A stretch of DNA of 40,595 bases, taken from Rubrivivax sp. (lineage in GTDB: Bacteria > Pseudomonadota > Gammaproteobacteria > Burkholderiales > Burkholderiaceae_C). Positions 20,796 to 28,372 of the stretch are shown here, piece after piece. The translations under genes and the position numbers were made by a program. The number at the start of each line of letters is the position of its first letter. Positions within the stretch are counted from its first letter, which is position 1. A model generated the notes under the pieces. It ran no database searches and had not been told where the DNA came from. It saw only the letters and a program-made list of their open reading frames with translations. The DNA is taken from positions 1-40,595 of the forward strand of contig JAJTDM010000083.1 of the NCBI GenBank assembly GCA_021300575.1, in the 5' to 3' direction.

Positions 20796-20826
20796 CAGGA
20801 CGGCTTCGCCCGGCCTTTGGGGGTGC

Positions 20827-22677
20827 TCAGAACGAGATGCCCACGCTGAAGTGCAGGCGTGACTTGCGCACGGCCTCGCCATAGGCCCAGTCCAGCCTCA
20901 ACGGACCGACCGGGCTGCGCCAGCGCAGACCGACGCCCGCACCCACCACCGGGCGAAGGTCGCTGAAGCGGTCTGCGGCCTGACCTGCATCGACGAACAC
21001 GGCGCCCCAGAACTGCGGCAGGCTGTCGCTCAGCGGACGCGCCAGTTCCACGCTGGTCGTCAGGATGACCTTGCCGCTGTCCACCGTGCCACCACTGGAA
21101 GGCCCCAGAGACCGGTAGGCATAGCCCCGTACCGAGTCGTCTCCCCCGGCCCGAAAGCGCAAGGTGTCTGGAACGTCCAGGCCTGCCGGCGCCAGCACCT
21201 GTCCCGCCTCCAGCCGGGCCTGTGCGTACCACTTCGCACCCAGCGGCAGGTAGCCCGTGACCCGGCCCCACGCACGCCCGAAGCCGCCGTTCAGCCCCGT
21301 GCTGTCCCAGGCCTGACCCAAGCCGGTTTGCAGGCTGGCCGTCAGGCCCCGTGTGGGCAGCACGGGGTTGTCCACATCGCGCCAGGCCCAGTGGTGGTTG
21401 GCGGACACGGCAACGGAGGAACTGGCCTCGCTGTCGGTCTTCCGTGCAGAGCGGTCCACTTCGATGAACTGGAAACGCTCGATCCGGGGCGAGTCCTGGT
21501 TGCGACCTGCCCGCAACCGCTGGGTGAGCACCACGTCGGTGTCCGTCTGCAGTCGCTCGACGGTGCCGCCTGCCAGCCACCGGTACAACCGTGGTCCGGG
21601 ATGGGTGCTGATCTCGCCGTCCCAGGCCTGTCGCGCACCCCCCCACTCCGCCTTGTTGCGTGAGGTGGCCGCTCGGCCGAACAGCCGCCGGTCGATGTGT
21701 TCCACCGTGGCCCGCGGTCCGGTGTTCGCGCTCACGCCGACGCCGAGCACGAGTTGCTGGCGAGCAGACTCCTCCACCTGCACCGACACGGGTGCCGCTG
21801 CGGCCTGGTCAGTAGTGGCCTCCACCGCCACGCTGGCCCGCTCGAAGAGCCCGGACTTCTGCAGACGGTCCTGGAAATCCAGCAACAAGGTCTCGGTCAA
21901 GGGGGTGCCGGGCCCGAAGTTGGCCAGATGTCCCACGGTCTCCCGGTCGTGCAGGCGCAGACCTTCCACCCGCAATTCGCCACTGAGGAACAGCGGGCCG
22001 GGGTCGGCGGACAGGGACAGCCGGGCTTGTCCCAGCGCGGGGTCGATCTCGGCACTGGTACGGCTCCAGCTCGCCGCCAGGTGGCCGCTGGCGCGCAGCC
22101 GGGCCAGACTCTCGGTCTTCGCATCGGCCCATGCCGGGTTGCGAAACGGTGCTCCAGTCTTCAAGGGCCAATGCTGACGCAGGCCCTGCAGAGCCTGCGT
22201 GGCGTCCGTACGGCCGGCCTGGGCCGCCTCGGCCCACGCGCCCGACAACTGAAGGTCCACCTGGCTGATCTTGGTGCGAGGACCGGGCTGCAGTTGCAGC
22301 CGAAGGCGGGGTGGGCCGTCAGGGGTTTCGGGCGTACGCTGCTGTATCTGCATCTCAGGCTCGAAATAACCTTCGGTCTGCAGCAACTCGCGCGCCTGGG
22401 CGGGCGCAGCGTCGATCAGGCGCGACAACTCGCTGTCGCCCAGCCGTTCACCGCGCGCCACCGTGGCCAGTCGCGCCAGATCCAGATGGCGCTCCAGCAA
22501 GGCCCTCAGTTCCGGCGGCGCGTCGATCTCGATCTCCAGCGCGGGCGGCCCCGGTGGGGCGGCGGGGGTGTCCATCGCTTGCAGCGGCCGACCGCCCAGC
22601 AGGGCGCAGCCGCTGCTGGCCAAGGCCGCTGCCGCCAGCAGGATGCGGCCCAGCCAGCGGCCGGGTACGGGGCTCAT
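20827..22677 (-). CDS. tamA: TamA-like Omp85-family outer membrane assembly protein
   Basis: This is an outer-membrane barrel protein of the Omp85/TamA group, 616 residues from ATG 22677. That start overlaps the stop of the upstream VWA gene (ATGA). The N-terminus is signal-like and ends in SSGCALLGG, possibly lipidated although the lipobox is imperfect. POTRA-like repeats follow (IDAAPAQARELLQTEGYFEPEMQI; LRASGHLAASW; LLDFQDRLQKSGLFERASVAVE). The C-terminal surface-antigen barrel starts near QQLVLGVGVSANTGPRATVEH, carries the VRGYAYRS motif of lid loop 6, and ends on a terminal Phe (FSVGISF). TamA normally works with the inner-membrane protein TamB. No tamB lies beside it, because the next gene is convergent. 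Confidence 0.87.
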   Translation of the reverse strand: MSPVPGRWLGRILLAAAALASSGCALLGGRPLQAMDTPAAPPGPPALEIEIDAPPELRALLERHLDLARLATVARGERLGDSELSRLIDAAPAQARELLQTEGYFEPEMQIQQRTPETPDGPPRLRLQLQPGPRTKISQVDLQLSGAWAEAAQAGRTDATQALQGLRQHWPLKTGAPFRNPAWADAKTESLARLRASGHLAASWSRTSAEIDPALGQARLSLSADPGPLFLSGELRVEGLRLHDRETVGHLANFGPGTPLTETLLLDFQDRLQKSGLFERASVAVEATTDQAAAAPVSVQVEESARQQLVLGVGVSANTGPRATVEHIDRRLFGRAATSRNKAEWGGARQAWDGEISTHPGPRLYRWLAGGTVERLQTDTDVVLTQRLRAGRNQDSPRIERFQFIEVDRSARKTDSEASSSVAVSANHHWAWRDVDNPVLPTRGLTASLQTGLGQAWDSTGLNGGFGRAWGRVTGYLPLGAKWYAQARLEAGQVLAPAGLDVPDTLRFRAGGDDSVRGYAYRSLGPSSGGTVDSGKVILTTSVELARPLSDSLPQFWGAVFVDAGQAADRFSDLRPVVGAGVGLRWRSPVGPLRLDWAYGEAVRKSRLHFSVGISF

Positions 22678-23858
22678 TTGGTCAGCAACCGCATCGCCCC
22701 TTCCAGCCCGGCCAGCGTCAGCGGGAACATGCGCTGGCTCATCAACTGCTGCACGATGGCGATGCTCTGCCGGTACTGCCACACGCCCTGCGGCTCGGGG
22801 TTGATCCAGGCGAACTTCGGGAAGGCGTGGGTCAGGCGCTGCAGCCACTCGGCCCCCGGCTCCTCGTTGTTGTACTCCACGCTGCCGCCCGGCTGCAGGA
22901 TCTCGTAGGGGCTCATGGTGGCGTCGCCCACGAAGATCAGCTTGTAGTCCTTGTTGTACCTGCGGATCACGTCCCAGGTCGGGAACTTCTCGCTGAAGCG
23001 GCGACGGTTGTTCTTCCACATGAAGTCGTAGACGCAGTTGTGGAAGTAATAGAACTCCAGGTGCTTGAACTCGGTCTTGGCGGCGCTGAACAACTCTTCC
23101 ACGCGGTGGATATGCTCGTCCATGGTGCCGCCCACATCCATGAGCAACAGCACTTTCACGCGGTTGTGGCGCTCGGGCACGAGCTTGATGTCCAGCATCC
23201 CCGCGTTGGCCGCGGTGCTGTGGATGGTGTCGTCGAGATCGAGTTCCTCGGCGGCGCCTTCGCGGGCGAAGCGGCGCAGGCGGCGCAGCGCCACCTTGAT
23301 GTTGCGCGTGCCCAGCTCCTTGGTGTCGTCGTAGTCCTTGTAGGCGCGCTGGTCCCACACCTTCACCGCACTGCGGTTGCGGCTCTTGTCTTGCCCGATG
23401 CGGATGCCCTGCGGGTTGTAGCCGTAGGCGCCAAAGGGGCTGGTGCCGCCGGTGCCGATCATGCGGTTGCCGCCCTCGTGGCGTTCCTTCTGCTCCTCGA
23501 AGCGCTTCTTCAGCGTCTGCATCAGCTCGTCCCAGCCCATCTTCTCGATGGCGGCCTTTTCCTCGGGCGAGAGCTCCAGCTCCAGCGTCTTGCGCAGCCA
23601 CTCCAGCGGCACGTCCTGCGTGAAGTCGGTCAGCAGCTCCACCCCCTTGAAGTAGGCCGAGAACGCACGGTCGAATTTGTCGAAGTTCGCCTCATCCTTG
23701 ACCAGGGTGGTACGGGACAGGAAGTAGAACTTGTCCACGCTGGGCCCGCCGTCATCGTCGATGACGCCGGCCTTCAGAGCCTCCAGCAGCGTGAGGTATT
23801 CCTTCACCGACACCGGCAGCTTGGCCGCGCGCAGCGTGTAGAAGAAGTTGATCAGCAT
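22674..23858 (-). CDS. VWA domain-containing protein, CoxE-like
   Basis: This cytoplasmic protein of 394 residues has a C-terminal von Willebrand factor A domain of the CoxE/YehP type. The metal-ion site is a variant MIDAS (LLLMDVGGTMD, D241-V-G-G-T) rather than the classic DxSxS. The N-terminal half is family-specific (MLINFFYTLRAAKLPVSVKEYLTLLEAL; GGTSPFGAYGYNPQGIRIG). CoxE-type VWA proteins work with MoxR AAA+ ATPases in assembling or activating metalloenzymes, and a MoxR gene heads this same operon. In many relatives the two are adjacent; here a GNAT and an S9 peptidase gene sit between them. The start has an AAGGAT site and lies 7 bases after the S9 stop. Confidence 0.9.
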   Translation of the reverse strand: MLINFFYTLRAAKLPVSVKEYLTLLEALKAGVIDDDGGPSVDKFYFLSRTTLVKDEANFDKFDRAFSAYFKGVELLTDFTQDVPLEWLRKTLELELSPEEKAAIEKMGWDELMQTLKKRFEEQKERHEGGNRMIGTGGTSPFGAYGYNPQGIRIGQDKSRNRSAVKVWDQRAYKDYDDTKELGTRNIKVALRRLRRFAREGAAEELDLDDTIHSTAANAGMLDIKLVPERHNRVKVLLLMDVGGTMDEHIHRVEELFSAAKTEFKHLEFYYFHNCVYDFMWKNNRRRFSEKFPTWDVIRRYNKDYKLIFVGDATMSPYEILQPGGSVEYNNEEPGAEWLQRLTHAFPKFAWINPEPQGVWQYRQSIAIVQQLMSQRMFPLTLAGLEGAMRLLTK

Positions 23859-23865
23859 GGTGTGC

Positions 23866-25986
23866 TCATCCTTGGCGCCTGGCCGATCTGGAGAACGCCT
23901 GACCCATGGCGCCCTTCGTTGACCGCGGGGCAGTGTGTGCCCGTCGTGACGGATGCGCCGGATCGTAGGCCTGCAGCCAGTTGAAGAACTCGCCGTACCA
24001 CTGCTGGCTGTTGCGCGGCTTCAAGATCCAGTGGTTCTCGTCCGGGAACCACAGCAGCCGGGCGTCCACGCCACGCGCCTTGAGCGTGTTGTAGTAGGCC
24101 AGGCCCTGGGCGTCGGGCACGCGGTAGTCCAGGGCGCCGTGGATCACCAGCGTGGGGGTGCGCATGCCGGCGGCATGGGCATGCGGGCTCTGGCTATGGA
24201 CCTTGGCCATGTCGTCCCAGTACCAGGCGCCCAGCTCCTTGGAGTGCCAGTAATAGGCGTCGTCGGCGAACATGCCGGTCCAGTCGAAGCAGCCGGCGTG
24301 GCAGATGTAGGCCTGGTAACGGCCGGGCTTCACATGCGCGTTCATCCACGCCACCATGTAGCCGCCATAGCTGCCACCGGTGGCAAAAACGCGCTTGCGG
24401 TCGACCCAGGGCTTCTTCAGCAGCACGTCGGTGGCGGCCTCGATGTCCTGCAGCTCGAGCTCACCCCAGCGGTGGGTGATGCTGTCCAGGAAGGCGTGGC
24501 CGAAGCTGGACGAGCCGTGGTAGTTCACGCTGGCCACCACGTAGCCCTGCGCCGCGAAGGCGTGGGTGTTCCAGCGGTAATGCCAGGTGTCGCCCGCCGC
24601 GGTGTGCGGCCCGCCGTGGATGTTGTGCATCAGCGGGTGCTTGCGCTTGCGGTCGAAGCCCGGCGGGAAGGTCAGCCACACCTGCACCTGTTCGCCCAGG
24701 GCCCCGGTGATCCAGGTCTCCTCGGTGGTGCCGAAGTCCAGCGTGGACAGCAGTTTGTCGTTGAACTGTTCGATGCGCCGCGCCTGCAAGGCCCCAGAGG
24801 CTCCCGGGTTGTGCGCATGGACGCGCCCTGGGTACTGCGCCGAATCTGCCAGCGTCACCAACTGCCCGGCGGCCAGGTCGTAGGTGTGCACGCAGCCGCC
24901 CTCCACGGCCACCTCGGCCTGGCGCGCGCCAAGGTCGAATCGCCACAGGTGGCGCCGGCCCTGGCGCTCGGCGCACAGCAGCACCGCGTCGGCCTCCTCG
25001 GTCCAGCGCAGCGGCGCGTGCACCTCATGGTCCCAGTCGGCGCTGACGACATCCCAGCGGCTGCCCGGACGCTGCCAGACCGCCAACTGTCCCGGCATGG
25101 TGTGCTTCAGGCCTTGATGGCTGGCGACGAAGGCGATGCGTTGACCGTCGGGGCTGTAGCTGGGTGCGGTGAAGTCCCAAGCCGCGTCTTGCGCCAGCAC
25201 CTGGATGCGCCCGGTCTTGAGCTCGATCTCGGCCAGGGCATAGCGGCCATCGCCCCGTTTTTGCGCAGCAGGATCGAAGGCGAAGACCAGCCGTCGCCCG
25301 TCGGGCGAGATGTCGAAGCACTGGGCATCGGGCTCGGCGCGGCTGAGCTCGTAGGCAGTGCCTTCGAACAGGTCGCGCACGCGGCCCGTGGCCAGGTCCA
25401 TCAGGTGCAGGCGCGCCACCCGGCCCATGGGGATGTGGTGATCCCAATGGCGGTACTGCGCCTGGCTGGTGGCGTAGCCGCTTTCCTTGCGCTTGCTGAA
25501 CTCGGCCTGGCGCTTGGCCTGGGCGGCCGTGCCCTTGAGCTCGGGCCAGACCCAGGATACGAACACCACCTGGCGCCCGCTCGGGCACCAGCGGAAGGCC
25601 TCCACGCCCGTGGCCACTTCGCCGGCGCGCTGTGCCTCGCCGCCGTCCACCGGGATCAGGTACAGCTGCGGCGTCTCGTCACGCGCACCTTCCTGATCTC
25701 GCTTGGCGATGAAGCCTATGCGCTCTCCCGAGGGGCTGAATCGGGGTTGGCCGTCCTTGTCACCGCAGGAGGTCAATCGTCGAGGCTGACCACCCAGGGT
25801 GGACAGCAGCCAGAGGCTGCTCGACGACTTGTTGTCCTCCATCGAGTACGAGGTGAGCGCGGCCACCGCCTGCGATCCATCAGGCGACAGGCTGGGGGCC
25901 CCCAGACGGTCGAGCTGCCACAGGTGCTCGACGGTGAAGCGTGTCGTCTTCCGGGCGCCGGCCTTGCCGGTGGCTTGAGCGCTCAT
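23866..25986 (-). CDS. S9 family (prolyl oligopeptidase-type) serine peptidase
   Basis: This 706-residue acylaminoacyl/dipeptidyl-type peptidase begins with a beta-propeller of about 440 residues (repeated SPDGxxxxF blades such as SLSPDGSQAV and YSPDGQRIAFVAS). An alpha/beta-hydrolase domain follows. The catalytic triad is visible: Ser in GGSYGGYMVAW, Asp in HGALDYRVP and His in PDENHWI. The oxyanion segment NIHGGPHT is also present. No signal peptide is seen, so it is probably cytoplasmic. The C-terminus has an extra basic tail of about 30 residues after the hydrolase fold. It starts 3 bases after the GNAT stop and ends 7 bases before the VWA start, in the middle of the MoxR operon. Confidence 0.93.
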   Translation of the reverse strand: MSAQATGKAGARKTTRFTVEHLWQLDRLGAPSLSPDGSQAVAALTSYSMEDNKSSSSLWLLSTLGGQPRRLTSCGDKDGQPRFSPSGERIGFIAKRDQEGARDETPQLYLIPVDGGEAQRAGEVATGVEAFRWCPSGRQVVFVSWVWPELKGTAAQAKRQAEFSKRKESGYATSQAQYRHWDHHIPMGRVARLHLMDLATGRVRDLFEGTAYELSRAEPDAQCFDISPDGRRLVFAFDPAAQKRGDGRYALAEIELKTGRIQVLAQDAAWDFTAPSYSPDGQRIAFVASHQGLKHTMPGQLAVWQRPGSRWDVVSADWDHEVHAPLRWTEEADAVLLCAERQGRRHLWRFDLGARQAEVAVEGGCVHTYDLAAGQLVTLADSAQYPGRVHAHNPGASGALQARRIEQFNDKLLSTLDFGTTEETWITGALGEQVQVWLTFPPGFDRKRKHPLMHNIHGGPHTAAGDTWHYRWNTHAFAAQGYVVASVNYHGSSSFGHAFLDSITHRWGELELQDIEAATDVLLKKPWVDRKRVFATGGSYGGYMVAWMNAHVKPGRYQAYICHAGCFDWTGMFADDAYYWHSKELGAWYWDDMAKVHSQSPHAHAAGMRTPTLVIHGALDYRVPDAQGLAYYNTLKARGVDARLLWFPDENHWILKPRNSQQWYGEFFNWLQAYDPAHPSRRAHTAPRSTKGAMGQAFSRSARRQG

Positions 25987-25989
25987 GTG

Positions 25990-26598
25990 TCAGCGGCTTC
26001 GGGCAAGCTGGAAGTCGAGGTGTGTCTTCACTACCGGCCACTCGGCCCCGGTGATGCTGTAGACCGCGGTGTCGCGCAAGGTGCCGCCGTGTCCGATCTG
26101 GTGTGCGCGCAGGATGCCGTCCAGCTGCGCGCCCAGGCGCTCGATGGCGCGGCGGCTCTGGGTGTTCAGGCGGTGCGTGCGGAACTCCACTGCGATGCAC
26201 TGCAGGCTCTCGAAGGCGTGGCCCAGCAGCATGCGCTTGCATTCGGTGTTCAGCGCCGAGCGCTGTGTGCTCTGCGCATACCAGGTGCTGCCGATCTCCA
26301 CGCGCCGGTTTGCGGCATCGACGTTCATGTAGGTCGTCATGCCCACGATACGGCCGGCGGCATCTGCGACGGTGAAGGGCAGCATCAGGCCTTGGGCCTG
26401 CAGCTTCAGGCGCCGTTCGATCTCAGCCTTCATGCCTTCAGGTGTCGGCACGGCGGTGTACCAGAGCTTCCAGAGCTCGCCGTCCCTGACGGCATCGCAC
26501 AAGGCCGCTTCGTGTTCCCACGCCAAGGGCAGCAACTGCGCATGCCCGCCGGCCATCACCAGGGGTTCGATCCAGGGGCTGCTCATCTCTGCGTTCAT
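25990..26598 (-). CDS. GNAT family N-acetyltransferase
   Basis: This 202-residue acetyltransferase of the RimJ/RimL-like GNAT group begins MNAEMSSPWIEPLVMAGGHAQLLPL. Family features are LPFTVADAAGRIVGMTTYMNVDAANRRVEIGSTWYAQSTQRSALNTECKRMLL, HAFESLQCIAVEFRTHRLNTQSRRAIERLGAQLDGILR and a C-terminal RDTAVYSITGAEWP. The ATG at 26598 overlaps the moxR stop (ATGA), which favours it over the ATG at 26586. The acetyl-CoA loop is the usual diverged form of this subgroup. The substrate is unknown; position in the operon suggests modification of a protein or peptide handled by its neighbours, but this is inference. Confidence 0.9.
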   Translation of the reverse strand: MNAEMSSPWIEPLVMAGGHAQLLPLAWEHEAALCDAVRDGELWKLWYTAVPTPEGMKAEIERRLKLQAQGLMLPFTVADAAGRIVGMTTYMNVDAANRRVEIGSTWYAQSTQRSALNTECKRMLLGHAFESLQCIAVEFRTHRLNTQSRRAIERLGAQLDGILRAHQIGHGGTLRDTAVYSITGAEWPVVKTHLDFQLARSR

Positions 26599-27437
26599 CG
26601 GTGGTTGCGTTGCATGAAGACCAGTTTCTCGAACAGCGTGACGTCCTGCTCGTTCTTCAGCAAGGCGCCCACCAGGGGGGGTACCGCCACCTTGTCGTCC
26701 TTGCTCTGCAGCACCTCCAGCGGGATGTCCTCGGCCACCAGCAGCTTCAGCCAGTCCAGCAGCTCGGAGGTGCTGGGCTTCTTCTTCAGACCGGGCAGGT
26801 TGCGCACTTCGTAGAAGGTCTTCAGGGCCGCGCCCAGCAACTCTTTCTTGAGCCCGGGGAAATGCACGTCCACGATGGCCTGCATGGTGGGCGCGTCGGG
26901 GAACTTGATGTAGTGGAAGAAGCAGCGCCGCAGGAAGGCGTCGGGCAACTCCTTCTCGTTGTTGGAGGTGATGAACACCAGGGGACGGTGCCGTGCCTTG
27001 ATGAGTTCGCGCGTCTCGTAGACGTAGAACTCCATGCGGTCGATCTCGCGCAGCAGGTCGTTCGGGAACTCGATGTCGGCCTTGTCGATTTCGTCGATCA
27101 GCAAGGCCACGGGTTGGTCGGCGGTGAAGGCCTGCCAGAGAACGCCCTTGACGATGTAGTTCTGGATGTCCTTCACCTTCTCGTCGCCGAGTTGGCTGTC
27201 GCGCAGGCGGCTGACGGCGTCGTACTCGTACAGGCCCTGCTGGGCCTTGGTGGTGCTCTTGATGTGCCACTGCAGCAGCGGCATGTCGAGCGCCTGCGCC
27301 ACCTCTTCGGCCAGCATGGTCTTGCCCGTGCCGGGTTCGCCCTTGACCAGGAGTGGGCGCTTCAGCGTGATGGTCGCATTGACGGCCATCATGAGGTCGT
27401 CGGTGGCGACGTATTGGTCGGAGCCCTTGAATTTCAT
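26595..27437 (-). CDS. MoxR family AAA+ ATPase
   Basis: This AAA+ chaperone-like ATPase has 280 residues from ATG 27437 (MKFKGSDQYVATDDLMMAVNATITL). A longer open frame upstream (to 27578) has no family resemblance. The Walker A is GEPGTGKT at residues 33-40, Walker B is VALLIDEIDKAD, sensor 1 is LVFITSNNEKELPDAFLRRC, and the C-terminal lid includes EDIPLEVL. MoxR ATPases act with VWA partners to mature enzyme complexes, and the cognate CoxE-like gene is two genes downstream. It is the first gene of the five-gene minus-strand run ending in tamA. Confidence 0.93.
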   Translation of the reverse strand: MKFKGSDQYVATDDLMMAVNATITLKRPLLVKGEPGTGKTMLAEEVAQALDMPLLQWHIKSTTKAQQGLYEYDAVSRLRDSQLGDEKVKDIQNYIVKGVLWQAFTADQPVALLIDEIDKADIEFPNDLLREIDRMEFYVYETRELIKARHRPLVFITSNNEKELPDAFLRRCFFHYIKFPDAPTMQAIVDVHFPGLKKELLGAALKTFYEVRNLPGLKKKPSTSELLDWLKLLVAEDIPLEVLQSKDDKVAVPPLVGALLKNEQDVTLFEKLVFMQRNHR

Positions 27438-27584
27438 GTCGGCGTACGGCGGGGTGGGTGAATGGCTCTGCGGGGTCGAGCAGGGCCAGGGGTGAAGTGC
27501 AGTGTTTCCGAGAAGGGGCGGGACGGCGCTGAAGTCACGATTCGAGAGGGTGCGCCACCCGCCTGCGCGGCGGGTCAAGGTCCG

Positions 27585-27612
27585 ATTTCAGTATATAGGG
27601 GCCCTCTATAAT
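27585..27612 (+). promoter_or_regulatory. Sigma-70 promoter of cytochrome c4 with overlapping palindrome
   Basis: A consensus -10 box TATAAT lies at 27607-27612, with a weak -35 (ATTTCA, 27585-27590) at 16-base spacing. A 17-base near-perfect palindrome, TATAGGGGCCCTCTATA, runs from 27594 to 27610 into the -10 box. This is a place where a dimeric regulator could block polymerase. The 290-base gap between moxR and the cytochrome gene otherwise shows nothing recognisable. Confidence 0.6.
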
Positions 27613-27727
27613 GAGACTAAGGCGCAAGCACTGGTGACGGTGCCCTGTGGCCGCGAAAGTTCTCACCGAGCCGGCAATGGATCACGGGCTGCGGTGGACA
27701 GACCAAGAGATTCCGAGGGTAGCCTTC

Positions 27728-28372
27728 ATGATCAGAGCTTTGACTGTGTCGCTGGCATTGGCTGGCATGTCCTTGACTGCGGCGGCTCAGGATGCCAAGG
27801 CCGGCGAGAAGCTGGCGGCCACGTGCATCGGGTGTCACGGTATTCCTGGCTACCAGGCAAGCTTCCCCGAGGTGCATCGGGTGCCGATGATCTCCGGTCA
27901 GAACGCCAAGTACATCGTGGCCTCGCTGGTCGCCTACCAGAAGGGTGAACGCAAGCACCCGACGATGAAGGGCATTGCCGGTTCCCTGACCGAACAGCAA
28001 ATGACTGACTTGGGGGCCTTCTACGAGCAGCACGGCAAGAGCAGTGTGGTGGCGGTGGCCCAGACGGCGAAGGCGCCGTCGGCAGAAGTGAAGGCGCTGC
28101 TGGAAAAGGGTGCTTGCGCCTCCTGCCATGGAGCAGACTTCAACAAGCCCATCGATGGCGCCTACCCGAAAATTGCCGGCCAGCACGCCGACTACCTCTA
28201 CGTCGCGTTGAAGTCCTACAAGATCGAGGGCAAGGCCACCTTGGGCCGAGCCAACGCGATCATGGCCGGCCAGGTCAAGGCCTTCAAGCCCAGCGAACTC
28301 AAGGCCATGGCGCAGTACATCGGGTCCCTTCCCGGGGATCTCAAGACCGTTCCGCAGGCGAAGTTCCGCTGA
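27728..28372 (+). CDS. Cytochrome c4-like diheme cytochrome c
   Basis: This periplasmic electron carrier has 214 residues. ATG 27728 ([21 protein letters not shown]) follows a GAGGG site; an open upstream extension to 27647 is not protein-like. The signal peptide is cleaved near AAA-Q. Two heme c sites occur, CIGCHG (Cys33, Cys36, His37) and CASCHG (Cys130, Cys133, His134). Each half has the c4 pattern, with [32 protein letters not shown] in the first and [20 protein letters not shown] in the second. Cytochrome c4 donates electrons to terminal oxidases. Its last 32 bases overlap the 3' end of the copper ATPase on the other strand. Confidence 0.93.
   Translation: MIRALTVSLALAGMSLTAAAQDAKAGEKLAATCIGCHGIPGYQASFPEVHRVPMISGQNAKYIVASLVAYQKGERKHPTMKGIAGSLTEQQMTDLGAFYEQHGKSSVVAVAQTAKAPSAEVKALLEKGACASCHGADFNKPIDGAYPKIAGQHADYLYVALKSYKIEGKATLGRANAIMAGQVKAFKPSELKAMAQYIGSLPGDLKTVPQAKFR

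Noticed and set aside
21697..22908. 403-codon plus-strand frame antisense to tamA and its neighbour
   Set aside because: No recognisable motif, and it crosses two real genes on the opposite strand.
22678..23601. Long N-terminal extension of tamA into the VWA gene
   Set aside because: It is the VWA gene read in another frame; the ATG at 22677 starts a proper signal sequence and overlaps the VWA stop.
23953..26814. 953-codon plus-strand frame across S9, GNAT and moxR
   Set aside because: Antisense to three well-supported genes; His/Gly/Ala-rich shadow translation.
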